From positions 124,001 to 188,000 of the forward strand of contig NZ_CP017887.1 of assembly GCF_001874645.1 (NCBI RefSeq): DNA of 64,000 bases, in the 5' to 3' direction. A model generated the notes under the pieces. That model ran no database searches. It was given only the letters and a program-made list of their open reading frames with translations, and was not told the origin of the DNA. This DNA is from Pseudomonas frederiksbergensis (GTDB taxonomy: Bacteria > Pseudomonadota > Gammaproteobacteria > Pseudomonadales > Pseudomonadaceae). Both the position numbers and the translations under genes were made by a program. This document shows, piece after piece, positions 51,788 to 60,189 of this stretch. Positions within the stretch are counted from its first letter, which is position 1. Each line of letters opens with the position of its first letter.

Positions 51788-52778
51788 CCGCAATCGCCTC
51801 GGGGCATGGGTACGTCGCTTCTTGTTGGAGTATCTGGTCGCCGAGCGTAACCTTTCTCACAACACCCAGATCAGTTACCGCGACACGCTGACACTCCTGC
51901 TTCCATTTGTCAGTCGAAGAGCCTCGGTGGCAATCGACCATTTGTCGGTGCTCGACATATCGCCCGCCATCGTGCGCGCATTCCTTGAACACGTCGAACA
52001 CGAGCGCGGTTGTGGCATCGTCACGCGCAACCAGCGGCTCTGCGCGATTCATTCATTAGGGCGTTTCATCGCTATGCGATCGCCAGAGCATTTGGCGTGG
52101 TGCACAGAGATCCGTTCTATCCCGTTCAAAAAAACTACCCAGGCAGTCATCCACTACCTCGACAAGCCAGAAGTGGAGGCTCTGCTCCGGACACCTAATC
52201 GGGCTACGAGCCAGGGTGCACGGGACTATGCGATTTTGCTTTTTCTATACAACACTGGCGCCCGCGCTGACGAAGCTGCCTGCCTCAACGTTGGTAATTT
52301 GCAACTTGGGACTTCACCCTCCGTGCGCATTCTGGGTAAGGGAAACAAATGGCGCGTCTGCCCCCTGTGGCCAGTAACAGCTACAGCGCTGCGGCCACTC
52401 ATCGTCGAACGCAGAACAGAGGATCGCGTATTCATAGGTCGTACCGGGAATCCCATGACTCGATTCGGCATGTATCGCGTTGTGTCGGTGTATGGACGAG
52501 CAGCCGGCAAGCGGGTTAATTCCATGCAAGGCAGGCGCATCAGCCCGCACACTATTCGACACACGACCGCCGTTCACTTGTTAAGAGCCGGGGTCGATAT
52601 CAATACAATTCGGGCCTGGCTAGGGCATGTCTCCTTGGACACGACCCACATCTACGCGGAAGTCGATCTCGAAATGAAGGCCAAGGCTCTTGCATGTTTG
52701 GACGTCACAAATGTGCCTGAGGCTGTGCGCCTGCGACCGAATTCAGCATCTCTCATGGCGTTCATGCGAGGGCTGTAG
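51780..52778 (+). CDS. RIT tyrosine recombinase C
   Basis: A 332-residue tyrosine recombinase, starting eight bases before the previous stop. Catalytic motifs: NTGARADEAACL (Arg), SPHTIRHTTAVHLL (His-x-x-Arg), WLGHVS (His) and TTHIYAEVD (Tyr). The last of the trio; the right terminal repeat follows after 66 bases. Confidence 0.88.
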   Translation: MNDRNRLGAWVRRFLLEYLVAERNLSHNTQISYRDTLTLLLPFVSRRASVAIDHLSVLDISPAIVRAFLEHVEHERGCGIVTRNQRLCAIHSLGRFIAMRSPEHLAWCTEIRSIPFKKTTQAVIHYLDKPEVEALLRTPNRATSQGARDYAILLFLYNTGARADEAACLNVGNLQLGTSPSVRILGKGNKWRVCPLWPVTATALRPLIVERRTEDRVFIGRTGNPMTRFGMYRVVSVYGRAAGKRVNSMQGRRISPHTIRHTTAVHLLRAGVDINTIRAWLGHVSLDTTHIYAEVDLEMKAKALACLDVTNVPEAVRLRPNSASLMAFMRGL

Positions 52779-52844
52779 CATGAATTTATGTGCCACTTTT
52801 TGCGCCGAACTCCCGATTGGGAGGCGGCGCCTGTTACCACCGCA

Positions 52845-52869
52845 ACATAACTCAGGCCGCAACATAACC
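52845..52869. repeat. RIT terminal inverted repeat, right
   Basis: Complement of 49495-49519. The IS66 TnpC frame reads a few codons into it before a stop. Confidence 0.9.
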
Positions 52870-53808
52870 AGCGAAGTCGTCGCAGACCAGCTTGCCATTC
52901 CAGTTGCCCAGAAAGGCTCGGGCATGTTCGCCAGCACGGCTCGGACTGAAGTCATAAACGACCGCAGCCATATCGGAGAACTGGCTGGTGGCGTAGGCCC
53001 AGACATAAGCGCGATGGGTTTTCTTCGCGCCAGGTGTCAGCATTTGTACCGGCGTCTCGTCGGCGTGGACGACGCCGTGCGTCAGCACGGCTTCGCGCAG
53101 CGCATCAACCAGCGGCTGTAATTGCACGCCGCAGTTGCCCACCCACTGCGCCAAGGTAGAGCGAGCAATCGACAGTCCGGCGCGGCCAAAGATTTTCTCT
53201 TGGCGATACAGCGGCAGATGGTCGGCGAACTTGGCTACCATGACGTGGGCCAGCAAGCCCGCTGTCGGGATGCCTTTGTCGATGACGTGCGCCGGTACCG
53301 GCGCCTGGATCAGTGTTTCGCACTGCTCGCACGCCCATTTTCCACGGATATGACGCTCGACAGTGAAGACGCCCGGTGTGTAGTCGAGTTTTTCGCTGGC
53401 ATCTTCGCCAATACGTTTGAGGGCACAGCCACATTGGCAGTGGCTGTTGTCCGGCTCGTGATGGATCAGCGTGCGTGGAAATTGCGGTGGCAGTGGTGCG
53501 CGCTTGGGTTGCTGACGAACTTTGGTTTCGACAGCTGCTGGTTGCAGCGCCTCAAGCTCCGCTTCGATAGCAGCGATATCGGTGTCGATCAAATCGTCGA
53601 GCAAGCTGGCCTGATCCGGACTTAGCTGCTCGCTGCGCTTGGCAAATTTGAAGCGCTTGAGCAGCGCGATCTCGTGAGCCAGTTTCTCGTTAACCGACTT
53701 GTGATGGGTGATTTGCTTGTCCATTGTCTCGACGCGCAGGATCAACTGCGCCGCCAGGGCACGCAGTTGTTCAGGGTCTAATTGGTCGAGATTTGGATGC
53801 GAAGTCAT
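52870..53808 (-). pseudogene. tnpC: IS66 TnpC, N-terminal piece
   Basis: A coiled-coil start (LRALAAQLILRVETMDKQI...), a zinc-binding segment (HCQCGCALKRIG, CEQCETLIQAP) and the transposase core to LVCDDFA, where the RIT element enters. These are the family's usual N-terminal parts. The stop inside the RIT repeat makes a truncated product. Confidence 0.88.
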
Positions 53809-53889
53809 GCCGCCAATTTTGCCAGAGAGGGCACATGGCTGCGACAGACTGATGGGCCAATTGCGCTGGCAAGCACGCCATGGCAGGAG

Positions 53890-53947
53890 TTAAAGCATCG
53901 AGATGATTCCGCCTGCACCGACGCGCTGCCAAGGTAAACCGAGCACA
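53890..53947 (-). pseudogene. tnpB: IS66 TnpB, C-terminal piece
   Basis: Reads LVLGLPWQRVGAGGIISML then stop, the classic TnpB tail, separated from its first part by the IS3-type element. Confidence 0.8.
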
Positions 53948-53989
53948 AGGGCGGCGTTTTTCAAGGTAGTTGTCGCGTCAACCGTTTTT

Positions 53990-55015
53990 CTATGCCGCTT
54001 TTCTAACGGCCTGCTGTTCCCGATCCGGGTTCAGCAGCACCGTTCCTATCGGCTCCCAGTTGCGTGTTTGTCCAGACCACCGCTCAGGAGTTTTCTGACG
54101 TGCCTGCTCATACAGCTCGCGTCGTCGTGTCAGGATCTGATGATCTTGCCCGAGATGGCGCTCTGACGGTGTGACGAAGCGGATCCGGCTGTGCCTGTGT
54201 TCGTTGTTATACCAGCGCATAAAATCCCTCACCCAACCCCGCGCTACGTCCAAGCTGGCGAAGCCTTCAAGGGGCCATTGCGGGCAATACTTGAGCGTTC
54301 TAAACAGTGACCTCACACGCGGTCGGCCACGAGATGGTGTGATGCCCAGCTCGTACATCTTGCTTAACAGCGTCAGCGATTTCATCGGTGCTCCGTTATC
54401 AGAGTGCAACACCAACGGCTTACGCAGGCACTTCTCGCTGATCACGCTGCGTTGCAGCAGAGCAGCTGCTTTCTCTCCGCTCTCTTCTTCATAAACTTCC
54501 CAACCCACTGCCTTGCGGCTGTGAATATCCAAGATCAAATACAGGTAGTAATACTTGCTGCGTATGGGCGCCGGAAGGTAGGTGATGTCCCACGACCACA
54601 CCTGGTTGGGCTCCCGAGCCGCATGTGTTGTTGGCATTACAACCCGCTGAGGTCGTCGACTGCGGCCTCTATGGTGCTGTTGGCCGGCTGCTCGCAAGAC
54701 GCGATAAAACGTCGCTTCCGACGCCAGATACCGCGCCTCGTCTGCCAAACGTGGAACGATCTGGCTCGGAGGCAAATGCGCGTACGTCGGGCTGTTGCAC
54801 AGCGCCACGATGGCGTGTCGCTCGATTTCGCTCAGAGCATTACGCGGTTTTGGCCGCACGGTGGTGCTGCGCGCATCGGCTTGCAGCTCCGGCGGTTGGG
54901 TCCAGCGCTGCAAGGTTCTGAGCGATAGTCCGACTTCTTGGCAGGCCCGTATTTTTCGCGCTCCCGCTACGATCGCTTCGATCAACCAACCGACCAATAA
55001 CTGCCGTTCCGGCAA
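53990..55015 (-). CDS. IS3-family transposase OrfB with catalytic deletion
   Basis: The DDE core reads VWSWDITYLP (first Asp), VLHSDNGAPMKS (second Asp), then GITPSRGRPRVRSLFRTLKYCP. In the family the segment between RPRV and SLFRTLKY contains S-N-D-N-x-x-x-E, with the catalytic Glu. Here about seven codons are missing in frame, so the Glu is gone and the enzyme should be inactive. The rest of the protein looks intact, ending with the C-terminal RRELYEQARQKTPERW. OrfA lies five bases upstream. Confidence 0.85.
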   Translation of the reverse strand: MPERQLLVGWLIEAIVAGARKIRACQEVGLSLRTLQRWTQPPELQADARSTTVRPKPRNALSEIERHAIVALCNSPTYAHLPPSQIVPRLADEARYLASEATFYRVLRAAGQQHHRGRSRRPQRVVMPTTHAAREPNQVWSWDITYLPAPIRSKYYYLYLILDIHSRKAVGWEVYEEESGEKAAALLQRSVISEKCLRKPLVLHSDNGAPMKSLTLLSKMYELGITPSRGRPRVRSLFRTLKYCPQWPLEGFASLDVARGWVRDFMRWYNNEHRHSRIRFVTPSERHLGQDHQILTRRRELYEQARQKTPERWSGQTRNWEPIGTVLLNPDREQQAVRKAA

Positions 55016-55020
55016 AGAAG

Positions 55021-55518
55021 TCAGTTGTCCTCGTCGTCGGTCCCCCAGTAATCGTTGAGCTTTTTTCGCAGCACTAACAACGCTGCGGTTTCGGCCAAGG
55101 CAGCATCTTTACGGCGCAGTTCACGCTCCAGTTCCAGGATGCGTTTCTTGTCTTTGCGCGTCTGTTCATGATCAGCCATCTTTTGCGCCTGCACCGCTTC
55201 TTGACCGCTGATGCAGGCCTGACGCCAGGCATTAAGCTGTTCAGGGTACAGGCCGTTTCGACGGCAATATTCGCCCAACTCAAGCTGCGTCAGACTAGCC
55301 GTTTCAAGGACGGCAGCAAACCGGGCTTCAGCAGACCATTTATCAGAAAGCAGTAGGTCGTCTGGCACTTTACTTCCTTGGTTGGCCAACTTGCGCCAGA
55401 GGTACATCGATACATCACTGACTCCTTCCCGGCGACAAACCTCAGCCACGGTCAGGCTCAGCGGGGGAAGCAACATCTTCAGCAATGCGGCTTTACGTTC
55501 GGGTGAATAGTACGTCAC
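55021..55518 (-). CDS. IS3-family OrfA (helix-turn-helix)
   Basis: A helix-turn-helix protein (PPLSLTVAEVCRREGVSDVSMYLWRKLANQG) with a C-terminal leucine-zipper-like coil (ILELERELRRKDAALAETAALLVLRKKL), as usual for OrfA, which binds the element ends. Probably begins at the GTG at 55518. Normally orfB is reached by frameshifting; here the two genes are separate and nearly adjacent. Confidence 0.8.
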   Translation of the reverse strand: MTYYSPERKAALLKMLLPPLSLTVAEVCRREGVSDVSMYLWRKLANQGSKVPDDLLLSDKWSAEARFAAVLETASLTQLELGEYCRRNGLYPEQLNAWRQACISGQEAVQAQKMADHEQTRKDKKRILELERELRRKDAALAETAALLVLRKKLNDYWGTDDEDN

Positions 55519-55593
55519 AACCTGTCTCTTTCCGCCCTCGGTGTGCTTTTGGGGGTAAATCCAGAGAGGCGACAACTATCCTGACACCGGGGG

Positions 55594-55871
55594 AGGGCCT
55601 GAAGTTGCTCGGCATCCAACTCAACTTCGGAGCCGTGTCGCACACTCGGCCAGAAGAAGCGTCCTTGATTCAAACGCCGGGCGGCAAGCCAAACCCCCAC
55701 GCCGTCATGCACCAGCACTTTCATGCGATTGGCACGGCGGTTGGCGAACAGATAGGCACAGTGCGGCTTCGCCGCACCGAACACCGCAACAACTCGCGCC
55801 AGCGCGGTTTCAGTGCCGGCGCGCATGTCCATGGGCTCGGTGGCGAGCCAGATGGAATCGACGCGGATCAT
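55594..55871 (-). pseudogene. tnpB: IS66 TnpB, N-terminal piece
   Basis: Reads MIRVDSIWLATEPMDMRAGT then KPHCAYLFANRRANRMKVL and LDAEQLQAL, the family's TnpB, and is cut by the IS3-type element. Continues at 53890-53947. Its ATG overlaps the tnpA stop (ATGA). Confidence 0.85.
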
Positions 55872-56200
55872 CGCAGCAGGTCTCGTAGGAAAGCGGAACA
55901 CGACGCTGCATTTTCTGTCGGCCAACTCACCACAACTACGCCTTTAGAATGAGGCACCTCAATCCGGATCGTAGCGGGAAGAGCTTGATGCGCTGCTATC
56001 GACGGCGCGGCTTTAACCGGGATAAAGGCAGTTTGCAGTGCCAGGTTTTTCTGCGCATGCACCCGAATCCATTTATGGACGAGGTTGGCATTGAGATTGT
56101 GGGTCAAGGCGATATTGGCAATCGAGGTGTCAGGCTGTGCGCATTCGGCGATGACCTGAGCCTTGAAGGACTTTGAATAGGAACGGCGTTCTTGTGGCAT
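55868..56200 (-). CDS. tnpA: IS66 TnpA
   Basis: A 110-residue small basic protein of the IS66 tnpA type: RRSYSKSFKAQVIAECAQPD then a helix-turn-helix (SIANIALTHNLNANLVHKWI). The only IS66 gene in this element that is uninterrupted. The start at 56200 is chosen because the frame further upstream enters the palindrome at 56226. Confidence 0.85.
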   Translation of the reverse strand: MPQERRSYSKSFKAQVIAECAQPDTSIANIALTHNLNANLVHKWIRVHAQKNLALQTAFIPVKAAPSIAAHQALPATIRIEVPHSKGVVVVSWPTENAASCSAFLRDLLR

Positions 56201-56225
56201 GGGCGTCCGCTTAAATAGGCTAAAA

Positions 56226-56257
56226 ATGGTGTCCACTTAAATTTAGGTGGACACCAT
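56226..56257. repeat. 32-bp near-perfect palindrome at the IS66 right end
   Basis: Two arms of GGTGTCCAC and its complement around TAAATTTA, one mismatch. It lies between tnpA and the terminal repeat, where the tnpABC promoter should be, so it could be an operator. Confidence 0.75.
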
Positions 56258-56303
56258 CGCCCTAAGCGATGGCATCAGGAAGGTGTGTTGCCCGGACGGT
56301 TAC

Positions 56304-56733
56304 GCTGTACAAAAGCCGTTGGCATGTGGAACTGGACTTACGCAATCTCAAGACGACGCTGGGGTTGGGGCAACTGAGCTGCAAGACGCCGGATATGGCC
56401 ATCAAGGAGTTGTGGGTTTATTTACTGGCGCACAACCTGATCCGAATGATCATGGTGCAGTCGGCCGCGCTGGCAGACTGTTTACCACGAGAGCTGAGCT
56501 TCAAACACAGCCTCCAGCTTTGGCTGGCGATGAGGCAATACGGCGCCCCCGAAAGAGACGATTTTTCAACATTGCTGAGACTGATTGCCCAACGACGTGT
56601 TGGAAATCGCCCAAGCCGCATCGAGCCGCGTGCTATTAAACGACGACCCCAAACCTACCCTTTAATGACCAAACCACGTTCGCAGGCAAGGGCTGAGGTA
56701 AAGGCGAACGGTCATCCGAAACACGTTAAGTAA
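56304..56733 (+). pseudogene. IS4-type transposase, 3' piece
   Basis: Continues from KSLY at 46502 as KSRWHVELDLRNLKTTLGLGQ, with the Y-(2)-R-(3)-E-(6)-K style signature of IS4, to the stop at 56731-56733. The 8-bp repeat GCTGTACA at its start is the second target copy of the IS66 insertion. Confidence 0.85.
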
Positions 56734-56769
56734 GTGCCATTCGGTACAGATCCCTAACGATATAGCGTT

Positions 56770-57190
56770 TTAAACAGCGCTGAACTTCTTTGGAAGACAA
56801 ACCTTGTACACTACGCCGGGCGACATAACTTTGGGTTTTGGGGGCACCATTGCAGTGGTCCACAGGGCGTTGTTCGCAGACCGATTCCCTCCTCGGCTTG
56901 AACGATGTAGCACCGTTTTACCCGAGGATGCTGGTAAAGGACTGAACCCACAGAGAGCGGCGAGAGCAGCTTCACTTTTTAAGCGCTCCGGGTTATCGCC
57001 TGCTGTCGAAATCAGCACGGCTGCCGTTTGCGAGCCTACGCCGAATTGTTTACGTAAACGGCGAGCATGTTGGCGAGTCAGGTTGTCCAGAATGGCGTCG
57101 AGTTTTTCAACTTCGTCTGCCAATGCCAGCCAGCGTTTGGCCAATAAGCACAGGGAAGTTGTTAAAATGCTCAGGAATGCAGTCGCGCAC
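56770..57190 (-). pseudogene. IS110-type transposase fragment
   Basis: Reads [18 protein letters not shown] then [22 protein letters not shown] and [16 protein letters not shown], the C-terminal (transposase 20) part of IS110-family enzymes. Both ends are missing. It is fused to the cut end of lldD on the same strand, and the exact joint near 57,190 is not certain. Confidence 0.8.
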
Positions 57191-57530
57191 AATGAGACGA
57201 TGGACATGGTGAATGGAATACCCTTGGCGGCGGTTGTGGCGGCTTGCACTTCGCCACGACGGGCGTACATACCGGTCAATCCGACGGGGGCAAGCGCGAC
57301 AGGCATGGCCAAAGTCTCGCCAAGCAACTGGGATTCCAGACTCAATTGCGACATGCCACGCAGCACCCGCTGGCGCAGCGCTATATCGGCCAGGTCGCTG
57401 ACATTACGGCGCAATGTGCGCGTGCGCGTGCGCGTTCCGCGTTAGCGCCTCCATCAATGTAATGAAACAAGAACGGGGGCAATTTTCGTTGGGCGGCGGC
57501 GCGGTAATCAGTAGACGCAGAAATAATCAT
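57191..57530 (-). pseudogene. lldD: L-lactate dehydrogenase LldD, 5' piece, frameshifted
   Basis: Starts [20 protein letters not shown], then [11 protein letters not shown], the known LldD N-terminus, and after a frame change continues [19 protein letters not shown] ... [19 protein letters not shown], with the FMN-binding region. A run of CGCGCA units between Glu and Thr-Leu-Arg shifts the frame. The 3' two thirds are lost at the IS110 joint. Confidence 0.85.
57416..57434. repeat. GCGCGT/CGCGCA short tandem repeat
   Basis: Three copies of the six-base unit. A single copy would keep the LldD frame; the expansion by about 14 bases breaks it. Confidence 0.75.
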
Positions 57531-57603
57531 GAAGTTCACCCTAATTCAGTAAGTCATGTAGTCGTCCAGCAGAGAGGTGCGGTCAACAGCTAGGGCGTAA
57601 GTT

Positions 57604-57630
57604 CGCGCCCCGCACTATTTGTGGGGCGCG
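57604..57630. terminator. Hairpin between lldP and lldD
   Basis: CGCGCCCC and GGGGCGCG arms with GCAC/GTG extensions and a TATTT loop. It is in the lldP-lldD gap; no T-run follows, so attenuation or mRNA stabilisation is as likely as termination. Confidence 0.5.
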
Positions 57631-57644
57631 AGTGGTGGTTCTGT

Positions 57645-59336
57645 TTAGTCACTCATAAGCGGGTCGGTAAGACCGAGTCCGTAAACTGCGAACAAAGTGA
57701 TTAGCCCCGTAAATAGCACGTAATACAATGTTGGCCAGACAGTCTTACGCAAAATACTGCCCTCTCGGCCGAGCAACCCTACAGTCGCAGAGGCTGCGAC
57801 CACGTTGTGAATGGCAATCATGCTTCCAGCAGCAGCGCCTATAGCTTGTACAGCAACGATCAAGGCGCTGGAAATACCTAAATTGGTGGCCACGCCAAAC
57901 TGGAACTGACTGAGTATCATATTACTGACGGTGTTGGAGCCGGCGATAAAGGCCCCCAAAGCGCCGATGCTCGGGGCAAACAGTGGATAGATACTGCCTA
58001 CACTGTCGGCTACAAAGCGTGCCATGGTGATCGGCATGCTCGCTAGCTCTGCAGAGTTGACGCCGGAGTTGATCAAGATGCGCACCATCGGCACGGTAAA
58101 TAGCAACACAAAACCTGCGCCAAGCAGTACACGGGTTGATTCCCCGAAAGCGGCGCTTAACTGACGCACCTTCATACGGTGCAGTATGAAGGTTGCCAGT
58201 ACAACCGCGACGAGGATACCGCCGGGGAGGTACAGAGGCATGAAGTCTGCCTTGATACCGCTTTCACCTAGAATGTTGGGAAACACCAAAACTACGGATT
58301 TAAGCGCGGCGCCAACTTCCTGGAATACCCGGCTGATCACCAGTAATGCCCCAACCAATACATACGGTAGCCATGCGCGCAGGGTACTCATAGGTTTAGC
58401 AGTGAGGTTATCGAGTTTCATCTCGATGCTACCCAGCCACTCGCTTGGCCACTCGCTAGCCGGAGCAAAGTCCCAGGTCTTTTTGGGTACTAAGAAACCG
58501 ACTTTAACGGCGAGAGTAACAATAGCCAGACCAATCAGGCCACCCAATAATGAGGGAAACTCTGGACCGAGAAAAACACCTGTGATGGCGTACGGCAGCG
58601 TAAAAGCCAGACCGGCAAACAGGGCAAACAGGGCAAACGGCAGTACAGCGAAACCAGCCTTCCAGCTTTTTTCACGGCCGAATACTCGAGTTAACATCAG
58701 CACCATGATCAGCGGCATCACGGTACCAACAATGGCATGGATGATGACCACCTCACTGGTAATCAACTGAAGGAAACTATTCCAATTGGAACCTTTGGCT
58801 ACCAGTTCAGTACCGATAGCAGCGCTATCCAGACCGCTATTGATCCCGATGATGATTGGTGTGCCAACAGCGCCAAAGGACACAGGGGTACTTTGTACCA
58901 GCATGCCAAGGATCACTGCCGCAAGAGCAGGGAACCCTATCGCTACCAGCAAGGGGGCCGCGATCGCAGCAGGTGTGCCAAAGCCTGACGCTCCCTCGAT
59001 AAAGCAGCCGAACAGCCATGCGATAATGATCGCCTGAATACGTCGGTCTGGGCTCAAGGTGGCAAAGCCGGCACGAATAGTTCGTGATCGCACCCGAATG
59101 CTTGAGGGTGTTAAGCAGCAAGATGGCGCCGAAGATAATCCACAGCACGCCAGCAGTAATGATCAAACCTTGCAGAGTTGAGGCTAGTACACGATTGAAA
59201 CTCATGTCCCAAACGGTCAAGGCAATGCCTGCGGTGAGAAGATAGACCAGTGGCATAGCCCTTTTGGCCGGCCAGCGAAGGCCAATAAGTAACATCGCGG
59301 CGAGAAGGCGAGTAGAGCGAGGAGTCCGGGTGACAT
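57645..59336 (-). pseudogene. lldP: L-lactate permease LldP, two frameshifts
   Basis: LctP-family proton-linked lactate transporter with about 12-14 helices. The long reading RSRTIRAGFATLSPDRRIQAIIIAWLFGCFIEGASGFGTP onward is intact to the stop at 57645. The N-terminus is spread over two other frames: MSPGLLALLAFSP starts at 59336 (GAAGGA upstream), then MLLIGLRWPAKRAM in another frame, to HSGAIT. One extra base at 59081-59082 causes the second shift; about 11 missing bases near 59,300 probably cause the first. Transport function should be lost unless these are sequencing errors. Confidence 0.8.
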
Positions 59337-60189
59337 ACTGAGTCCTTCTCTTAGTGCAGTGTGGTGCGCGGAGGAGTAGAGGAGTCCAGTAGTGCGGTAT
59401 GACAATCGGGCAGAAGAAACATGAGAGCGATCTCGGGAATTATTAGAATTGTTATAGCTTCACTATGGTAAATTGGTAAGATCAATATTTTATGCTGCCC
59501 GATCAGCCTAAAAGCACGGTTATGGTCTGTCAATTTCACACTGGATGAATTTGTTTCAAGTTATTTTGGTTGGCTCGGCCTAGGGTGAACCGCTTCAGCT
59601 CGTCCAATGCAACTGGAACTGTCGGCACACCTGCAATTGCGCATCGAACTGCTGGCCAATTGCAGCAGCTACGGAGCGGACAGTATGTCCATTGATCGTA
59701 CAGCCCAACTCACACCCTACAGCTGCATGACATGACCAGTACCTGGCGCGAGCTGCTTGCCGAAACACCGACACCAACACTGCGACATTTTCGAAACCGG
59801 CAATGATTCGTTTTGCTTAAAACAGCGCAAGGAATAGATGAAAACCGCGTAGCCAACTGGAAACTATTGGACGCTGATTGACATCACACACACGCAAATA
59901 GAGCGGACGAGGAAAAAACCTTATGTTTTGCATGGTTAATTTTGCTTCGGTGCTAGCCTTGGTCTTTTCCAATTCAACGTCATTACTGCGTTTGGCCACA
60001 CTGCTGCGAAAAAACGGAACCCAATTCGGTTATCACAAAAACTAAAGCACGCTTGGTTGAACCCATATGTATCTGCCAAACCTGCAGTGCGTTTGGGCAG
60101 ACTGATTGACCGCGGGATGACACGCGTCATCAGTCACGATGAGTCGCATGCCTTGCCCCTCAGACAAACGCCTCTCAAATGAGACTCTC
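59337..60189. other. Control region between lldP and oxyR
   Basis: An 853-bp stretch with no gene I can support. It holds the possible LldR site at 59472-59486. Short open readings around 59.6-59.8 kb look like chance or a remnant. Confidence 0.5.
59472..59486. promoter_or_regulatory. Possible LldR/PdhR-type operator
   Basis: ATTGGTAAGATCAAT is a near-palindrome of the ATTGGT-N3-ACCAAT type bound by GntR-family lactate and pyruvate regulators, one base off. It is 136 bp upstream of the lldP start. Confidence 0.5.

Larger units (their letters stand above)
49467..52869 (+). mobile_element. RIT element (recombinases in trio)
   Basis: Three overlapping tyrosine-recombinase genes lie between perfect 25-bp inverted repeats (49495-49519 and 52845-52869). 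The left end carries an extra perfect 11-bp hairpin (49467-49477 with 49484-49494). Taking 49467-52869 out leaves TnpC in frame with no target duplication, so the hairpin belongs to the insert. A GCAACATAA part-repeat lies inside at 49571-49579. Confidence 0.88.
53953..55593 (-). mobile_element. IS3-type element inside IS66 tnpB
   Basis: Related ends (GATAGTTGTCGC near 55583 on the minus strand, GGTAGTTGTCGC near 53965 on the plus strand) and a 5-bp repeat AGGGC (53948-53952 and 55594-55598) bound it. Removing it with one repeat restores a 111-residue TnpB. Two genes, orfA and orfB, run on the minus strand. Confidence 0.8.
46503..56303 (-). mobile_element. IS66-type element carrying three nested insertions
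   Basis: Ends are GTAAGCGTCCG (46503, plus strand) and GTAACCGTCCG (minus strand from 56303), matching at about 20 of 24 bases, with the GTAAGCG start known for IS66. The 8-bp repeat GCTGTACA flanks it (46495-46502 and 56304-56311). Its genes tnpA, tnpB and tnpC run on the minus strand. Without the intron, RIT and IS3-type insertions it would be about 2.4 kb, normal for the family. Confidence 0.9.

Noticed and set aside
59595..59780. Short frames in the lldP-oxyR gap
   Set aside because: No start signals and no family resemblance on either strand.
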